Source of the DNA: Cyanophora paradoxa
Lineage: Eukaryota; Glaucocystophyceae; Cyanophorales; Cyanophoraceae
Direction of reading: 5' to 3'
Assembly (NCBI GenBank): GCA_004431415.1
Contig: QPMI01000134.1
Location: 46,871-110,870 of the forward strand
Length of the DNA: 64,000 nucleotides
The notes under the pieces are model-generated. The model ran no database searches. It worked only from the letters and a program-made list of their open reading frames with translations, and was not told the origin of the DNA. The position numbers and the translations under genes are program-made. Of the stretch, positions 32,718 to 42,849 are shown in pieces (positions within the stretch are counted from its first letter, which is position 1; each line of letters opens with the position of its first letter).

Positions 32718-34056
32718 TCAGCGGCGGGCGCCCTCGTCGCAGGCCTCGAGCAGGAGCCGGAGGCTGACCCGCCGGAAGGTCGCCTCCGCGTAGTACGGGA
32801 TCGCCTTGCGCGCGAAGACGAGCCGCAGGTCGGACGGGATCTCCCCCGCTGAGGGGCGATCAAATTCGGTTGGCTGGCGGGGCGGGGTGGTTCTGGGGCG
32901 GGGGCGCACGGGCGGGGAAGCGGCAGGACTTCTCGTCGTGGAGGAGGACGATGTTCTTCCCCGCCCGCGCCGCGTGCCGCACCTCGCCCAGCACGTAGTG
33001 GCTCGCCAACACGTCTGCGCGGCACCGTAAGATCAGGCGCCGCCAGGAACGCGGCGGCAGCCTCGCGGACCCTGGGAGATGATGAGGACGACGCTCGCGG
33101 AGGCGTCGATGATGTTCTCGAGCCTGCGGGGCGGGGGGCCGGCCCGGGTGAGAGCGCGGCGAGCACTCCAACTCGAGAGGGGCGCACTGGTGGAGCTCGA
33201 GGCGGGAGTCGTCGGCGTCGAGGAAGACGCGGAGGCCGGGGCCGGCCTGCTCGAGCTGGAGCTTGAGGGCGAGGGCGAGGTGGCCGGCCGAGGTCGGCTA
33301 GTGGAAGAGGAAGACGTCGTACTGGGCCGCTGCGGCGGGGCGTGAGGCGGAGGGGCGGAGGGGCAAACTGCTCCGGAGTGGTGCACGGACCGGGGGCCGG
33401 GGCGGCGGGGCGCGGGTCGGCGGGGCGGGCTGCGGCGGGGCGGCGGGGCACACCGCGGGGCGGGGCGGGGAGGGAGCGGAGGGATCCGAGGCGTTCAGGC
33501 GTTCAGAGGGGTTGCCGCTCACGTCCAGCGTCTGCAGACGGGAGAGGCGGCCGATCTCCGGCGGCAGCGCCGCTAGCTGATTTTTCTCCACGCTCAGCTT
33601 CTGCAGGCTGGAGAGGCGGCCGATCTCCGGCGGCAGCACCGTCAGCTGGTTGCTGCTCACGAGCAGCTCCTGCAGGCTGGAGAGGCGGCCGATCTCCGGC
33701 GGCAGCGCCATCAGCTGGTTGTTGCTCACGTACAGCTCCTGCAGGGCGGCGAGGCGGCCGATCTCCGGCGGCAGCGCCGTCAGCTGGTTGCCCTGCACGT
33801 TCAGCCACCGCAGGGCGGTGAGGCGGCCGATCTCCGGCGGTAGCGCCGTCAGCCGGTTGTTGCTCAACCACAGCCACTCCAGGTTCGTCAGCTTGGCGAG
33901 CTCGGCCCCCGGGATGCTCGTGAGCTCGTTTCCCCAAAGCTCGAGCCAGCGGATGTTCTCGGGCCCCGCCGCCGCGATCTCCGCCGCCGGCCACTCCTCC
34001 CGATCCTTCCCCCCCAGGTCCAGCTTCCCCTCCGCCGGGATCCACTCCTTGCCCAT
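32718..34056 (-). pseudogene. LRR-TIR gene, copy 2, with stop inside the TIR domain
   Basis: Same exon plan as copy 1: 34056-33454, then from about 33321 down to 33167 and on to the stop at 32718. It carries 7 LRRs instead of 11. The LRR exon stays open into the Pro-rich part (PSERLNASDPSAPSPP), so it lacks the frameshift of copy 1. The TIR then reads YDVFLFH followed by TAG (33298-33300). The stop comes from a patch of 8 substitutions within 27 bp (about 33280-33306) compared with copy 1, in an otherwise near-identical region. All downstream TIR exons are intact. The truncated product would be an LRR-only protein. It is either a pseudogene or an allele converted from a divergent TIR copy. 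Confidence 0.8.
33525..33992 (-). repeat. 69-bp tandem repeats encoding LRRs, copy 2
   Basis: Seven LRRs. Repeat 3 (ALRWLNVQGNQLTALPPEIGRLA) begins like repeat 3 of copy 1 and ends like its repeat 7. The difference between copies is therefore a clean exchange between these two units that removed four units (276 bp) in frame. Confidence 0.92.
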
Positions 34057-34075
34057 GCCTGCGGGGGCGCGCGGC

Positions 34076-34380
34076 CCAGAGCGAGCGATTCGAATTCGTT
34101 GGTTCTAGACCGGGATCCCCCCAGCGGCAACTAGCAAGCAATCCAGGCCATGCGCCCGCCCGGAGGAGCGCACTTTCGACGGATCGACTTCCCGCAGAAG
34201 AGCCGAGCTTTCGGGCCCGACGGAGCCCGCCCGGTCAGAAATCCTCGCCGGTCGCGTGCTGTCTAGATCTGCTGGACGCTCGCCCGCTGCCCTGTGGAGC
34301 TGCGCGCCGGTACAAGCAAGCAATGAGCGAACGACAGGAGCGATGCAAGAAACCCGTCGGCTTCGCACCTGCCGCGACAA
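34076..34380. promoter_or_regulatory. Conserved upstream element of the LRR-TIR gene, copy 2
   Basis: Duplicate of 12945-13250, and conserved with the upstream region of the second-type LRR-TIR gene at 19745-20055. Regulatory role inferred from conservation and position. Confidence 0.4.
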
Positions 34381-35153
34381 ACACCGCCTACACCGCCGTA
34401 ACACCGAGGCCCTCTGCGGCGTCGTACACGCCGTCCGAGGCCGTCCGACGCCGTCCGCGGCCGGCCGCCCGAAGCGCCGGGGTACGGGGTGCGGACGCAC
34501 CTCGGGCACTGCTGCTTCCATTGCTGTGGTACCTGTCAGCGCTGCGCATGCCTTTTCACTTCAGTACTTCCCACTGCAGACTGGCAGCAGCACGCAGCCG
34601 AATCAGCAGCGAAGCTCTGGTCTCCGGCTTCGGCGACCGGGACGCGGCCGCGGGCGAGACGTCGACTCGGACCCGGCAGCCGCAGCGCTAGCGGAGGCCT
34701 ATAGCTAGGCTATGGCGGATCGATATCGGAGCACAGCGGCGGATATCGATCGGAGCACAGCGCCGGAGCACTCGCGTCGGCCGTCCTATTGGCGCTAGCT
34801 ATTGAACTATTGACGCCGGCTTCGCGGACGCCATGCCGGAGCAGAGCGCCGGCCGTCCGATTGCCAGCGCTAGCTATATATATAGCGGCCGCGCCGCGGT
34901 ACCCGGTATCGCGTAGCGCTCCGATGGCCTGCAGCTGCAGCTGCAGCTGCGCGGGCTGCGGCGCGCGCGCGCGGCGGGAAACGGCGGGGCGCCTCCGCCG
35001 CAGCGCCGATTGTGAGGGCGGCGCCGGCGCCCCTATGGCTAGGGAGAGTGGCGGTCGCTAGGGAAGCGTAGCGCGAGGCGGACTCCGGGCCGGGGCAGGG
35101 CGGAGTGGCGGCCATCTAACTTAGCACATCGCGATCGAGGCGCGAAGCGCGAG
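34381..35153. other. Non-coding region, copy 2 of 13251-14020
   Basis: Nearly identical to copy 1, including the CAGCTGCAGCTG palindrome and TATATATATAGC block. It ends with GCGAAGCGCGAG (35142-35153), the left repeat of the insertion that follows. Confidence 0.5.
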
Positions 35154-36027
35154 CGGGGAAGGATTTGCATTAGCACACAACAACAACTTCTAGGAGTTTC
35201 ACATCGCCCAATTTATCTCTCCGACTAGATAACACTGAGGACCGTCGAGTGCTGTGCTCTGTCTAAGTGATGAGAAATTCTATCTACGTCCTATATCTAC
35301 AAATGGGGCGAGAGGCCGAAAGATACACCTGCAGAAAAAGCCCAGGCCCTACGCAGACCGATGAAGGCAAACAGAGCGCGCAAACACCCTCCAGACGTGG
35401 AAGTCCGCCCTAGGGAAGACCCACGTATAGCGGAGGGCAAGAAAGGCACTACGCCTGACAAGCAAAGGTCGACGGAAAGACCTGAGCTTTCCTGCATGTG
35501 GAAAAGACCCGCCATCTAGCGACTCGACTGCGAGGAGATTAGGAGCGGAACGAAATGAGAAAGCGCCGATGAGCTCCAGCGCCAAGCAAGGGTGCGGGGG
35601 CCGGGCGCCGTCCGCGTGTTAACGGAACACGTCGCCGCGCCAGTGTGCCACGCCAAGGCTGCCGCGCGTTCACTAACGCTGCGGCGCGTGGCGGCGTGGG
35701 CTTTGCGCGAAAGCCGGCCGACTTTGCGGCCAGCCGACGTCGCCGCGGCCGCTCCCGCGGCGCTCCTCGCCGCGCCGGAGACAACATAGAAGCAATCCCC
35801 TAACGCGCGCGCTCCTGAATCTCCTACGGAATGGCCGGCAACGAGGCCCGCCGCCGAGAACGCCAACTCGACACCCATTTCGCGCCGCCGCTCCGCGCGC
35901 CAGCCGCCTACTTCACGCTGGTCACGCTGAGCGACAGCGGCGGCGCCATGGACGGGCCGCAGCCAGCCGCGCGCCGACGCGGTGGGAAATTTTCTCGTAC
36001 CCGTCTCCGATTTTGGCGAAGCGCGAG
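35142..36027. mobile_element. 862-bp insertion flanked by 12-bp direct repeats
   Basis: GCGAAGCGCGAG occurs at 35142-35153 and 36016-36027 here and once at 14009-14020 in copy 1. The sequence between is absent from copy 1. Its left two-thirds is less GC-rich than its surroundings. No terminal inverted repeat, poly-A tail or transposase is seen. Either a non-autonomous element inserted with a 12-bp target duplication, or copy 1 lost the segment by recombination between the repeats. A short frame from 35831 (MAGNEARRRERQLDTHFAPP) has no recognised domain. Confidence 0.6.
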
Positions 36028-36920
36028 CACCCCGGGCACGCCGCCGGACCCGGCCCCTCCCCCTCTCCCTCCGAGACTCCGCGCCCGGAGGAGAGAGGGC
36101 GCCCGCCCCGTACCCCTCCCGCCGGCCCCTCTTCTTCTCGGGACCAGGGCCCGCCTCGCCACACCGTACCCCTTTGTCCCCAAACCCCCGCTTACCCCCC
36201 TCGCCTCGCCCCCCCCCCTCCCCCCTCGCCTCGCCCCCACGCCCTCGCCTCGCCCCCACGCCCTCGCCTCGCCCCCACGCCCTCGCCCCGCAGATCGCAG
36301 GCTTGTGGCGCCGGCCCCCCGCGCCTCCCGCAGGCCTCGCTGCCGCTCTCCCCCCGCCGCCCCCGGGCCGCCCCGGGCCGCTGTCTCGGGGCCATCTGAG
36401 CCGTCTGAGCCGTCTGAGCCGTCCCGCCCCGGCTCTCCCCGGCCGCCCCTCCCCCCCCCCTGCCTTTTCCTGTCCCTCTCGCTGTCCCCGCCCCGGCCCG
36501 CCTCTCGATCTACGCTCCACCTCTCTTCGCTCACTTCCGCCCGGCCCTCTTCGCTTTCAGCCCCCCTCGAGGCTCGCCCGTTTAGCTCCCGACCTCCCCA
36601 GCTGCAGTCCCACGCAGCCTTTCGGGATTTCCCCCCCAAGCTGCCTCGTCTCCGAGTCGGCGCCTCGACTGAATGTAGCGGATCCAGATCCTCCCACGGA
36701 ACCCCCCGGGCCCTCTAGATCCCCCCCCCCCACCCCCCTCCCCCCCCCCTCCACGCCGCCTCCGGATCCTGCACGGGCCCGGAGCCTCGGAGGCGACGCG
36801 ACTCCCTTGCTCTTTATTCTGTATACCGTACTATGTTCTTGTACATGTCCTTATTCCGAAGTTCTAGTTGTGTTTTAAGCCTATATATTCTAATCGCGCC
36901 TTGTAATTACTCTAGTTGTA
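36028..36920 (+). pseudogene. Relic of a gene 3' end, copy 2
   Basis: Duplicate of 14021-14900. The tandem units read CCTCGCCCCCACGCCCTCG here, one C longer than in copy 1, and other C runs also differ. The 3'-UTR-like end (TATATATTC) is the same. Confidence 0.4.
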
Positions 36921-37414
36921 TTCTAGATCTGACTCCGGATCCGTGACAGCGCATGCCGCAGTGCAGCCTCGAGATCCGAGAGGTGAACCTGCGAAGCTCT
37001 CTGCCGCAGTGCCACAGCTCCACTGCGGCACTGCAATTGCTCTGCGCCGGTCCCGGGACGCTCATGACTCAGCCTGCAGCTGGGGGTGTGTGATCCGATC
37101 CACTGGCCATGGCCATGATCATCGGATGCTCAGCCTGGCAGCTGCAGCCTGGCAGCGGTCAGCTGCAGATCACGATCGCTGCCAGGCCGATCATGAGTCA
37201 TGAACACGATCCGATGCCATGATGATCAGCTGCAGCTGCAGCTCCGAGGCTCGGGATCCTCAGCTATTATTCTAGATATCGTTGACTGTTTCATGATCAT
37301 GATCATGATTAGCTGCATGCCCGGATAGCCCAGGTCGGCCTCGAGCTTGGAGGCTTCCCTTTCTTCCTTCCCTTCCTTCCAATAACACTTCGCGGACACT
37401 GTCCTGCCTACTTC

Positions 37415-37560
37415 CGCTTGGCGCCGGCGGGGGCGTCTTGCGGGCCACCTCCGAGCGGCTCGCCGGCCGCGTGGGGGCCGCCTCCTTCGGCGGCTCGGGC
37501 TCCGCTGGCTTGGCCGCCTCCGCCGGGGGCGCCGGCGGCGGCGGCGTCTCCGCGCCGGCT
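37415..37560 (-). CDS. Possible terminal exon, Pro/Glu/Lys-rich, copy 2
   Basis: Duplicate of 15395-15541. One G fewer in a G run (GGCGGGGGCGTC against GGCGGGGGGCGTC) moves the frame past the KRK stop of copy 1, so one of the two is wrong or decayed. Confidence 0.28.
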
Positions 37561-38401
37561 GCGACCGGACCGGAGGCGCGCGCGGTTAATTTAACATCTC
37601 GGTATACGTACTTGTAAATATTCGTGCATGTGTCGCATGCAAGATTATCGTGCATGCGGAGCTAGATAGTGCAGCCTTCGTGCTGCTAGTTGCTAGTGCA
37701 GCCTACGTGCTGCTAGGGCCGACGTCGGCGTCAGTACGCCTCGGCCACCGCTTATTATAGCTACTACGGGTACGCCGGGCCTGTCCGGGTACAGATCACT
37801 CTTAGGGATACACTGTTCTAGAGAATACTACAGAGCGATAGCGATCCCTCGCGATCCCACGCGTCCCGCCGAGCCCAGGGTCGGCAGGTCGCATCCCCGC
37901 GTGCCTACACACTAATCCCGCACGCGACAGGCGCCATCCTGCCGGGAACTGAATCTTGAAGGGTCGCATCTTGCGACACCAGGTCCGATCGCTGCGCCCC
38001 CGGCCTCGCCGCGCGTGCGCCGCGTCGCCAGTAGTGCGTAGTGTGTGTCCGCATCAGCCCACAGTAAGCGGAACGCATAGTTCCGCCGAAAAGTGGGAGC
38101 CGCGTTCCGGTATACGGTTCTGCGTGCTGCACGGGGCGATCCGTCGTCCTGAGCCTGACTGCTCGCCGGCTTCGTGCCGTGCCGCCGGCCTCGCGCCGAG
38201 CCGCCGAAGTTCCCCCGCAAGGGCAACTTTGAGCCATCGCCAATCCTAAGCCCGAGGGCCTGGATTGTGCACCGGTGTGCTGCGTAAGCAGCATATCGTC
38301 GCCTGTGAAGTCGGAATCTCGCGGTTCGCGCGAGATCCGGCATCAAAAGAGCTTCGTGCTCAAATTTGATCTGTATTGAAAGTGGTCTTTGAGTGCCCGC
38401 C

Positions 38402-39499
38402 ATGTCGCGGCTCCCAATGACTGTCACTGCGAGCATGCGCGAGTACATGATCGCTTCAAATGCGATCACTCCGGACTCCGGCATGTCCGTCCAGCAGCTC
38501 ACTGCTGAGGCGCCGGCGCGCGACGAGAAAGGGCACCTTATTGTGTCCCTGCTTCCCGCGCGGCCCACGCTGCAAGAAGTGGACGCTTGGCTCGGCCAGA
38601 TTGGCAACAGTGCGTCTCAGACGACGAAGTATGCCACCGAGCCCGAGCCGGGGCCCCAGGGCCCGAACTTCGCTAAGGTCGAGGCTCTCGCGGGCCACAT
38701 GCTTAGCAACATGGCCCGCGGGCCAATCTCCGACCTCATCGTGCGCCGCCGCGGGCACCTTGACTCGCTCAAGGCTACACTCGCGGAGAAGCGCACCCGT
38801 GTGGCCGTGCTGGAAGCCCTCGATGAGGAGGCGCGCACGAACGAGACCGACGGTGAACTGCTCCTCCTGCAGGACACGATCCGCCGCGTCGAGGCCGAGT
38901 TTAACGCCGGCCGGGACACGTACATGCGTGCGCCAGGCCTCAAGGCTTTCATTTTGGCGGCCGCCGCGAAGGGCCTGCCGTTTGAGTCTGAGAAGGCGAT
39001 CCTGGCCCCGTTCACCGGCGAGGACCCGCTGACGTGGCTTAACTGGATCAATCCGTACCTCTGGCACACGCTGCCGCAGGGGAAAACGTACGCGGAGCAC
39101 CTGCTCCACGTGCTCAAGAATGCTCTCGTGCGGCGTAAGACGGGCAACGACCCGCAGTACCGGAACTTCGACGTCCGGTCCTCAACCGTGGCTGAGCGCA
39201 ATCAGTACACGATGGAGCGCTTCCGCGACGAGCTGCAGGCTCAGATCGCGCGCCAGGGCGCCGCCCTCACGCCCCTTGGGGTTGAACAAAGTCATACGCC
39301 TCTCCAAGGGGGGAAGGAGTTAAGGAGGAGTACGCACGTCTCCGCCCTGGAAGCGGCCCCCTCCACAACCCCCCCCCCCCCCCCCCCCTCCCGCCCCCCG
39401 CTCTGTATTGGCTACATTAAGCCGTATTGGCGTATTGTTAATAGCCACGTTAAGCCACACACATATAAATATCTGTGGAACCTCAGGGGCCTATCATAA
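38402..39499 (+). CDS. Possible Gag-like protein, copy 2
   Basis: Identical in plan to 16384-17304: ATG in GCCCGCCATGTCG, then about 285 shared residues. An extra C near 39266 shifts the C-terminus to ALTPLGVEQSHTPLQGG and on through the shortened poly-C tract to a stop at 39499. The continuation through a poly-C tract into AT-rich intergenic DNA makes the copy 2 end suspect, but the short C-terminus of copy 1 is not proven either. Confidence 0.58.
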   Translation: MSRLPMTVTASMREYMIASNAITPDSGMSVQQLTAEAPARDEKGHLIVSLLPARPTLQEVDAWLGQIGNSASQTTKYATEPEPGPQGPNFAKVEALAGHMLSNMARGPISDLIVRRRGHLDSLKATLAEKRTRVAVLEALDEEARTNETDGELLLLQDTIRRVEAEFNAGRDTYMRAPGLKAFILAAAAKGLPFESEKAILAPFTGEDPLTWLNWINPYLWHTLPQGKTYAEHLLHVLKNALVRRKTGNDPQYRNFDVRSSTVAERNQYTMERFRDELQAQIARQGAALTPLGVEQSHTPLQGGKELRRSTHVSALEAAPSTTPPPPPPSRPPLCIGYIKPYWRIVNSHVKPHTYKYLWNLRGLS

Positions 39500-39602
39500 C
39501 TCGAAGCTGAATTGGAAAGTTACCCCATTGAATCAATATATAAACAGACCAACCAACCAGACGCTCCAACTGGCTTCTCTCCAACTTGGCCCGCTAGCGC
39601 GG

Positions 39603-39728
39603 CTAGCGCCGCAGCAGGTCGCGCAGGCCGGCGACGAGCTCGCCGGCCGCCGCGTCCGCCGCCGCCGCCCCCTCCCCGCGCTGCATCGTCCAGTTCACCG
39701 ACGCCAGCATCATCTGCCGCCGTCCGCG
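39603..39728 (-). pseudogene. Last exon of the second-type LRR-TIR gene, cut by the duplication edge
   Basis: It matches 17585-17711: MMLASVNWTMQRGEGAAAAD to the terminal GLRDLLRR stop. Beyond 39728 the sequence is unrelated, so only this exon remains on this side. Confidence 0.85.
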
Positions 39729-41960
39729 GACACTGGGAGTCGGATTCCTATTACACCCTGGGTGTATGACTATTACACCGAGTCCGCGCACCTATTACAC
39801 CGAGGGGTTCGCCCGGGCTGCCGCCCGACTGCACCAGGACGCGCTGATAAGGGTTAGGATCTCTCAGTTGCATGTTCACGCATCGGCCGACGGTCGGCCT
39901 TGCGTCCGGTGACTCGCTGGAGTGGTGAAAGACCACAGCCAGCGGACGGTCTTGAGCCACGTGGCGGAGCACCGCAGGAATCGTTTCGCCTGACTAAGTA
40001 GCTTGCTTCTAGTACTGTCGACAAGCTACAGACCTCCGGCCGGATTGGCCGGGTCGGTCGGCTCGGGTGCACGGATTTGAAGTGCCGCGCTTCGGAATTG
40101 CTACGGCTGATGTGCAGAACGGTTCTAGCGAAGCTATGGGCCTGGGCAAGCTCAAGCGGCCGTGCGCCGTGGGTCGCTCGTGGTCGGTGTGAGAAGGGTC
40201 GGAGTAATAGGAGAAGGAGTACAAAGATGTTGCAAACTGAACTTTTTTGCGGCTTCGAACCCTGGATACGCCGGCGGGCCACTAGTACTGGGGATCGTCG
40301 GGCTTCAACGCTGAATCCACTGCGTGGCTTCGACGGGATCTTCAGGTGCGCGGCGGCCGCGCTCGCGGATGCACACCTTTCAAACTCTTGTTGACAGCAG
40401 CAAGGCGAGGATATCATCATGTCATATTCCGCAAGCTTGAAGGCGACGAGATCATCATGAAGAGTTGCGGCGCGCAGAAGGGGTGGCGCGCACCCGTTGC
40501 CGCGCGCGAGCGTCTCCCCGGTTCGAGGTGCGTCCCCTCATCCACCTGCCACGCCTTGAATGTCGGTTCTTCTGAAAGATCTGACGCCAAAGATCTCATG
40601 GTTCGGGAGGGCAGGCGCTGATGGGCTGCTCGGCCTTCCTCGGCCTTCCTCGAGGACGGGTTGATCGAGATTTGAAGACGGGCCCTCGGAGTGCGTGTTG
40701 ATGAAGCAAGCAGATCCTCACTACGTCACACTACGGTCTTCCACTTCTTTCACTTCTTCTGGATACGGAGGCCCCTTTTCAGACCCCTTTCCAGAGGCGA
40801 TTGTTAAATGTCAATGGTGCAAAGAGCTCAGCAAGCTTCAGCTCTACGTAAGCATCTCGAGCTCAGCTCAAGGTCAGCAATGGCTGAAGCTCATGATCAT
40901 GTTGGAGAAAAATCGACATCAGTGGTGCGAAATTTCTGTAGTATAAGCTCGACCTTGAATTTGAGTATACGTACAAGAGTTTAACGAAAGGGACTTCCAG
41001 GTACTGCAACCGCTGCCGTCGTTGGGAGTTCGAGTTGTACATACTCAACAAAAAACACGAGCTCTACAGCTCCGTCCTCTTCAATTGCTTTGGTGATTCG
41101 TTCGTTGACGAAATTCCGTCGACGTACGCGTCGCGCGGGCGTCCCTTGCAGCGGTTCAGCAAAACGATGTGCACCGGCATTGCCTCTTCTTGGATTGATT
41201 TCTTCAATCGGTGCGTCCTTTTGAATATCCGCGGCGGCAGGCGAGGGCACCTTGTCCTTCTTGCCCGCTGCAGGTCGCCGAGGGCCCTACGTCCAAGTCA
41301 CCGAGGGGGGTGAGGGCGCGAGGCTCGTTCGGGAGGCCTTAGAGGGCGAACCTGGCCGGCCGGGTGCGTTCATCCGTATCTACTTATCAATATCAAGCTG
41401 AAAAGTCGATTAACTGCGCAGCCCCGTTCGTGCAGGACGGGAGCCTGGCGCTGTCGGCGCACTTCAGAAACGATCGTCGACGTCGGCGCAGTTATTCGAA
41501 GAGGTCATGGTCTGCAACTCGCCTTGACTTGCTGCCGTTTCCGGAGCTCGCGTTCACTTCCTCGACGACACGATCATCGACGTGAAAATCGGCATGGTCG
41601 ATTCCGGCATGCATGTGAGGACGAAGGACGGCGGAGGCCAACGGCTACTCGTGCCAAGCGGCCTCGAGGCTGGTGCAGGACTCCGAAAAGCTAAAGGAGG
41701 TCTTTATCGAGCTGCACGGCCCTCCACATGACATTGTGCGACCTCGAGCTCTTCGCCGTTTTACTCGATGTCGCGATCTAGATGTCGCGATCGTTCCGGA
41801 GAGCGATCTAGATGTCGCAATCGTTCCGGATCCGGCGTCAGCATAATCAGGGCGACCAATTAGAGCGGCGGCGGCGACGGCGCGGCTGCAGGGCGACGGC
41901 GGCGGCGTAGTTTCCCTATGGTAGATAGAGGTAAATGTAGCTTGTGTTTCTGGTAGTTCG
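39729..41960. other. Breakpoint region without a supported gene
   Basis: TATTACACC occurs three times at 39750-39800. Composition falls from very GC-rich to moderate at 39728. Frames at 39854-40420 and 41035-41313 are open but have no domain and no splice pattern. A - strand frame at 40981-41250 (NFVNERITKAIEEDGAVELVF) has coding-like composition and may be a gene fragment. Fused words such as GAGCGATCTAGATGTCGC are duplicated at 41765-41815. Confidence 0.45.
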
Positions 41961-42835
41961 GGTGTAGAAATTGCAAAGTGCTGTTTTTCACCACCGGAGC
42001 CAATAGACCTCTGCCACGCTTGATATTTATATTTGTCGAAAGCACCCTAAAGCGGGGCAGAGGCTCGTCTGGCCTTCCATTCTCGAAGGCGAGGTCCGAT
42101 GCCCCACTGGGCCAGGCCACCCAGTGACCGTCATTTCCGGGGAAGAGTGCCGGGCGAACATTTATCTTTCTTTTTCTGTTATTCAAGATGCTAATCATGT
42201 TCGAAAGCACCCTAGAGCGGAGCAGAGGCTCGTCTGGCCTCCCATTCTCGAGGACGAGGTCCGATGCCCCACCCAGTGACCGAGCCATCATTTCCGGGGA
42301 GGAGTGCCGGGCGAACATTTATCTTTCTTTTCTGTTAGTCAAGATGCTAATCATGTTCGAAAGCACCCTAGAGCGGAGCAGAGGCTCGTCTGGCCTTCCA
42401 TTCTCGAGGACGAGGTCCGATGCCCCACCCAGTGACCGAGCCATCATTTCCGGGGAGGAGTGCCGGGCGAACATTTATCTTTCTTTTTCTGTTAGTCAAG
42501 ATGCTAATCATGTTCGGAAGCACCCTAGAGCGGAGCAGAGGCTCGTCTGGCCTTCCATTCTCGAGGACGAGGTCCGATGCCCCACCCAGTGACCGAGCCA
42601 TCATTTCCGGGGAGGAGTGCCGGGCGAACATTTATCTTTCTTTTTCTGTTAGTCCAGATGCTAATCATGTTCGAAAGCACCCTAGAGCGGAGCAGAGGCT
42701 CGTCTGGCCTTCCATTCTCGAGGACGAGGTCCGATGCCCGACCCAGTGACCGAGCCATCATTTCCGGGGAGGAGTGCCGGGCGAACATTTATCTTTCTTT
42801 TTCTGTTAGTCAAGATGCAAGTCATGTTTGATGTT
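41961..42835. repeat. 157-bp satellite array, left arm of an inverted repeat
   Basis: About five tandem units of roughly 157 bp (CATGTTCGAAAGCACCC, GAGCGGAGCAGAGGCTCG, GAGCCATCATTTCCGGGG), preceded by GGTGTAGAAATTGCAAAG at 41961. The same units and the same leading word occur in opposite orientation at 51225-51921. ORFs across the array are by-products of the repeat. Confidence 0.9.
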
Positions 42836-42849
42836 TATTTTGTTCGTAA

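Larger units (their letters stand above)
25288..39728. repeat. Segmental duplication, copy 2 (14.4 kb)
   Basis: This is the partner of 3501-17711. It starts abruptly at about 25288 and ends at 39728 within the last exon of the second LRR-TIR gene, where composition drops to the low-GC zone. Relative to copy 1 it lacks 276 bp of LRR units, carries an extra 874 bp at 35154-36027, has shorter introns 2-5 in the START gene, and has shorter C/G runs at many places. Confidence 0.95.

Noticed and set aside
35516-36520. 334-residue minus ORF spanning the insertion and the C-rich relic
   Set aside because: It crosses the insertion border and low-complexity repeats without a domain; it is a composition artefact.
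3501-39728. The two 14-kb copies as LTRs of a giant retroelement
   Set aside because: They contain several host-type genes with introns, there are no primer-binding or polypurine features at their edges, and tandem duplication explains them better.
40240-40270. tRNA-like B-box (GGTTCGAAGCC) on the - strand
   Set aside because: The T stem does not pair and no A-box or acceptor stem is found.
42010-42835. CRISPR-like array
   Set aside because: Units are about 157 bp with no short-repeat/unique-spacer alternation, and the genome is eukaryotic.
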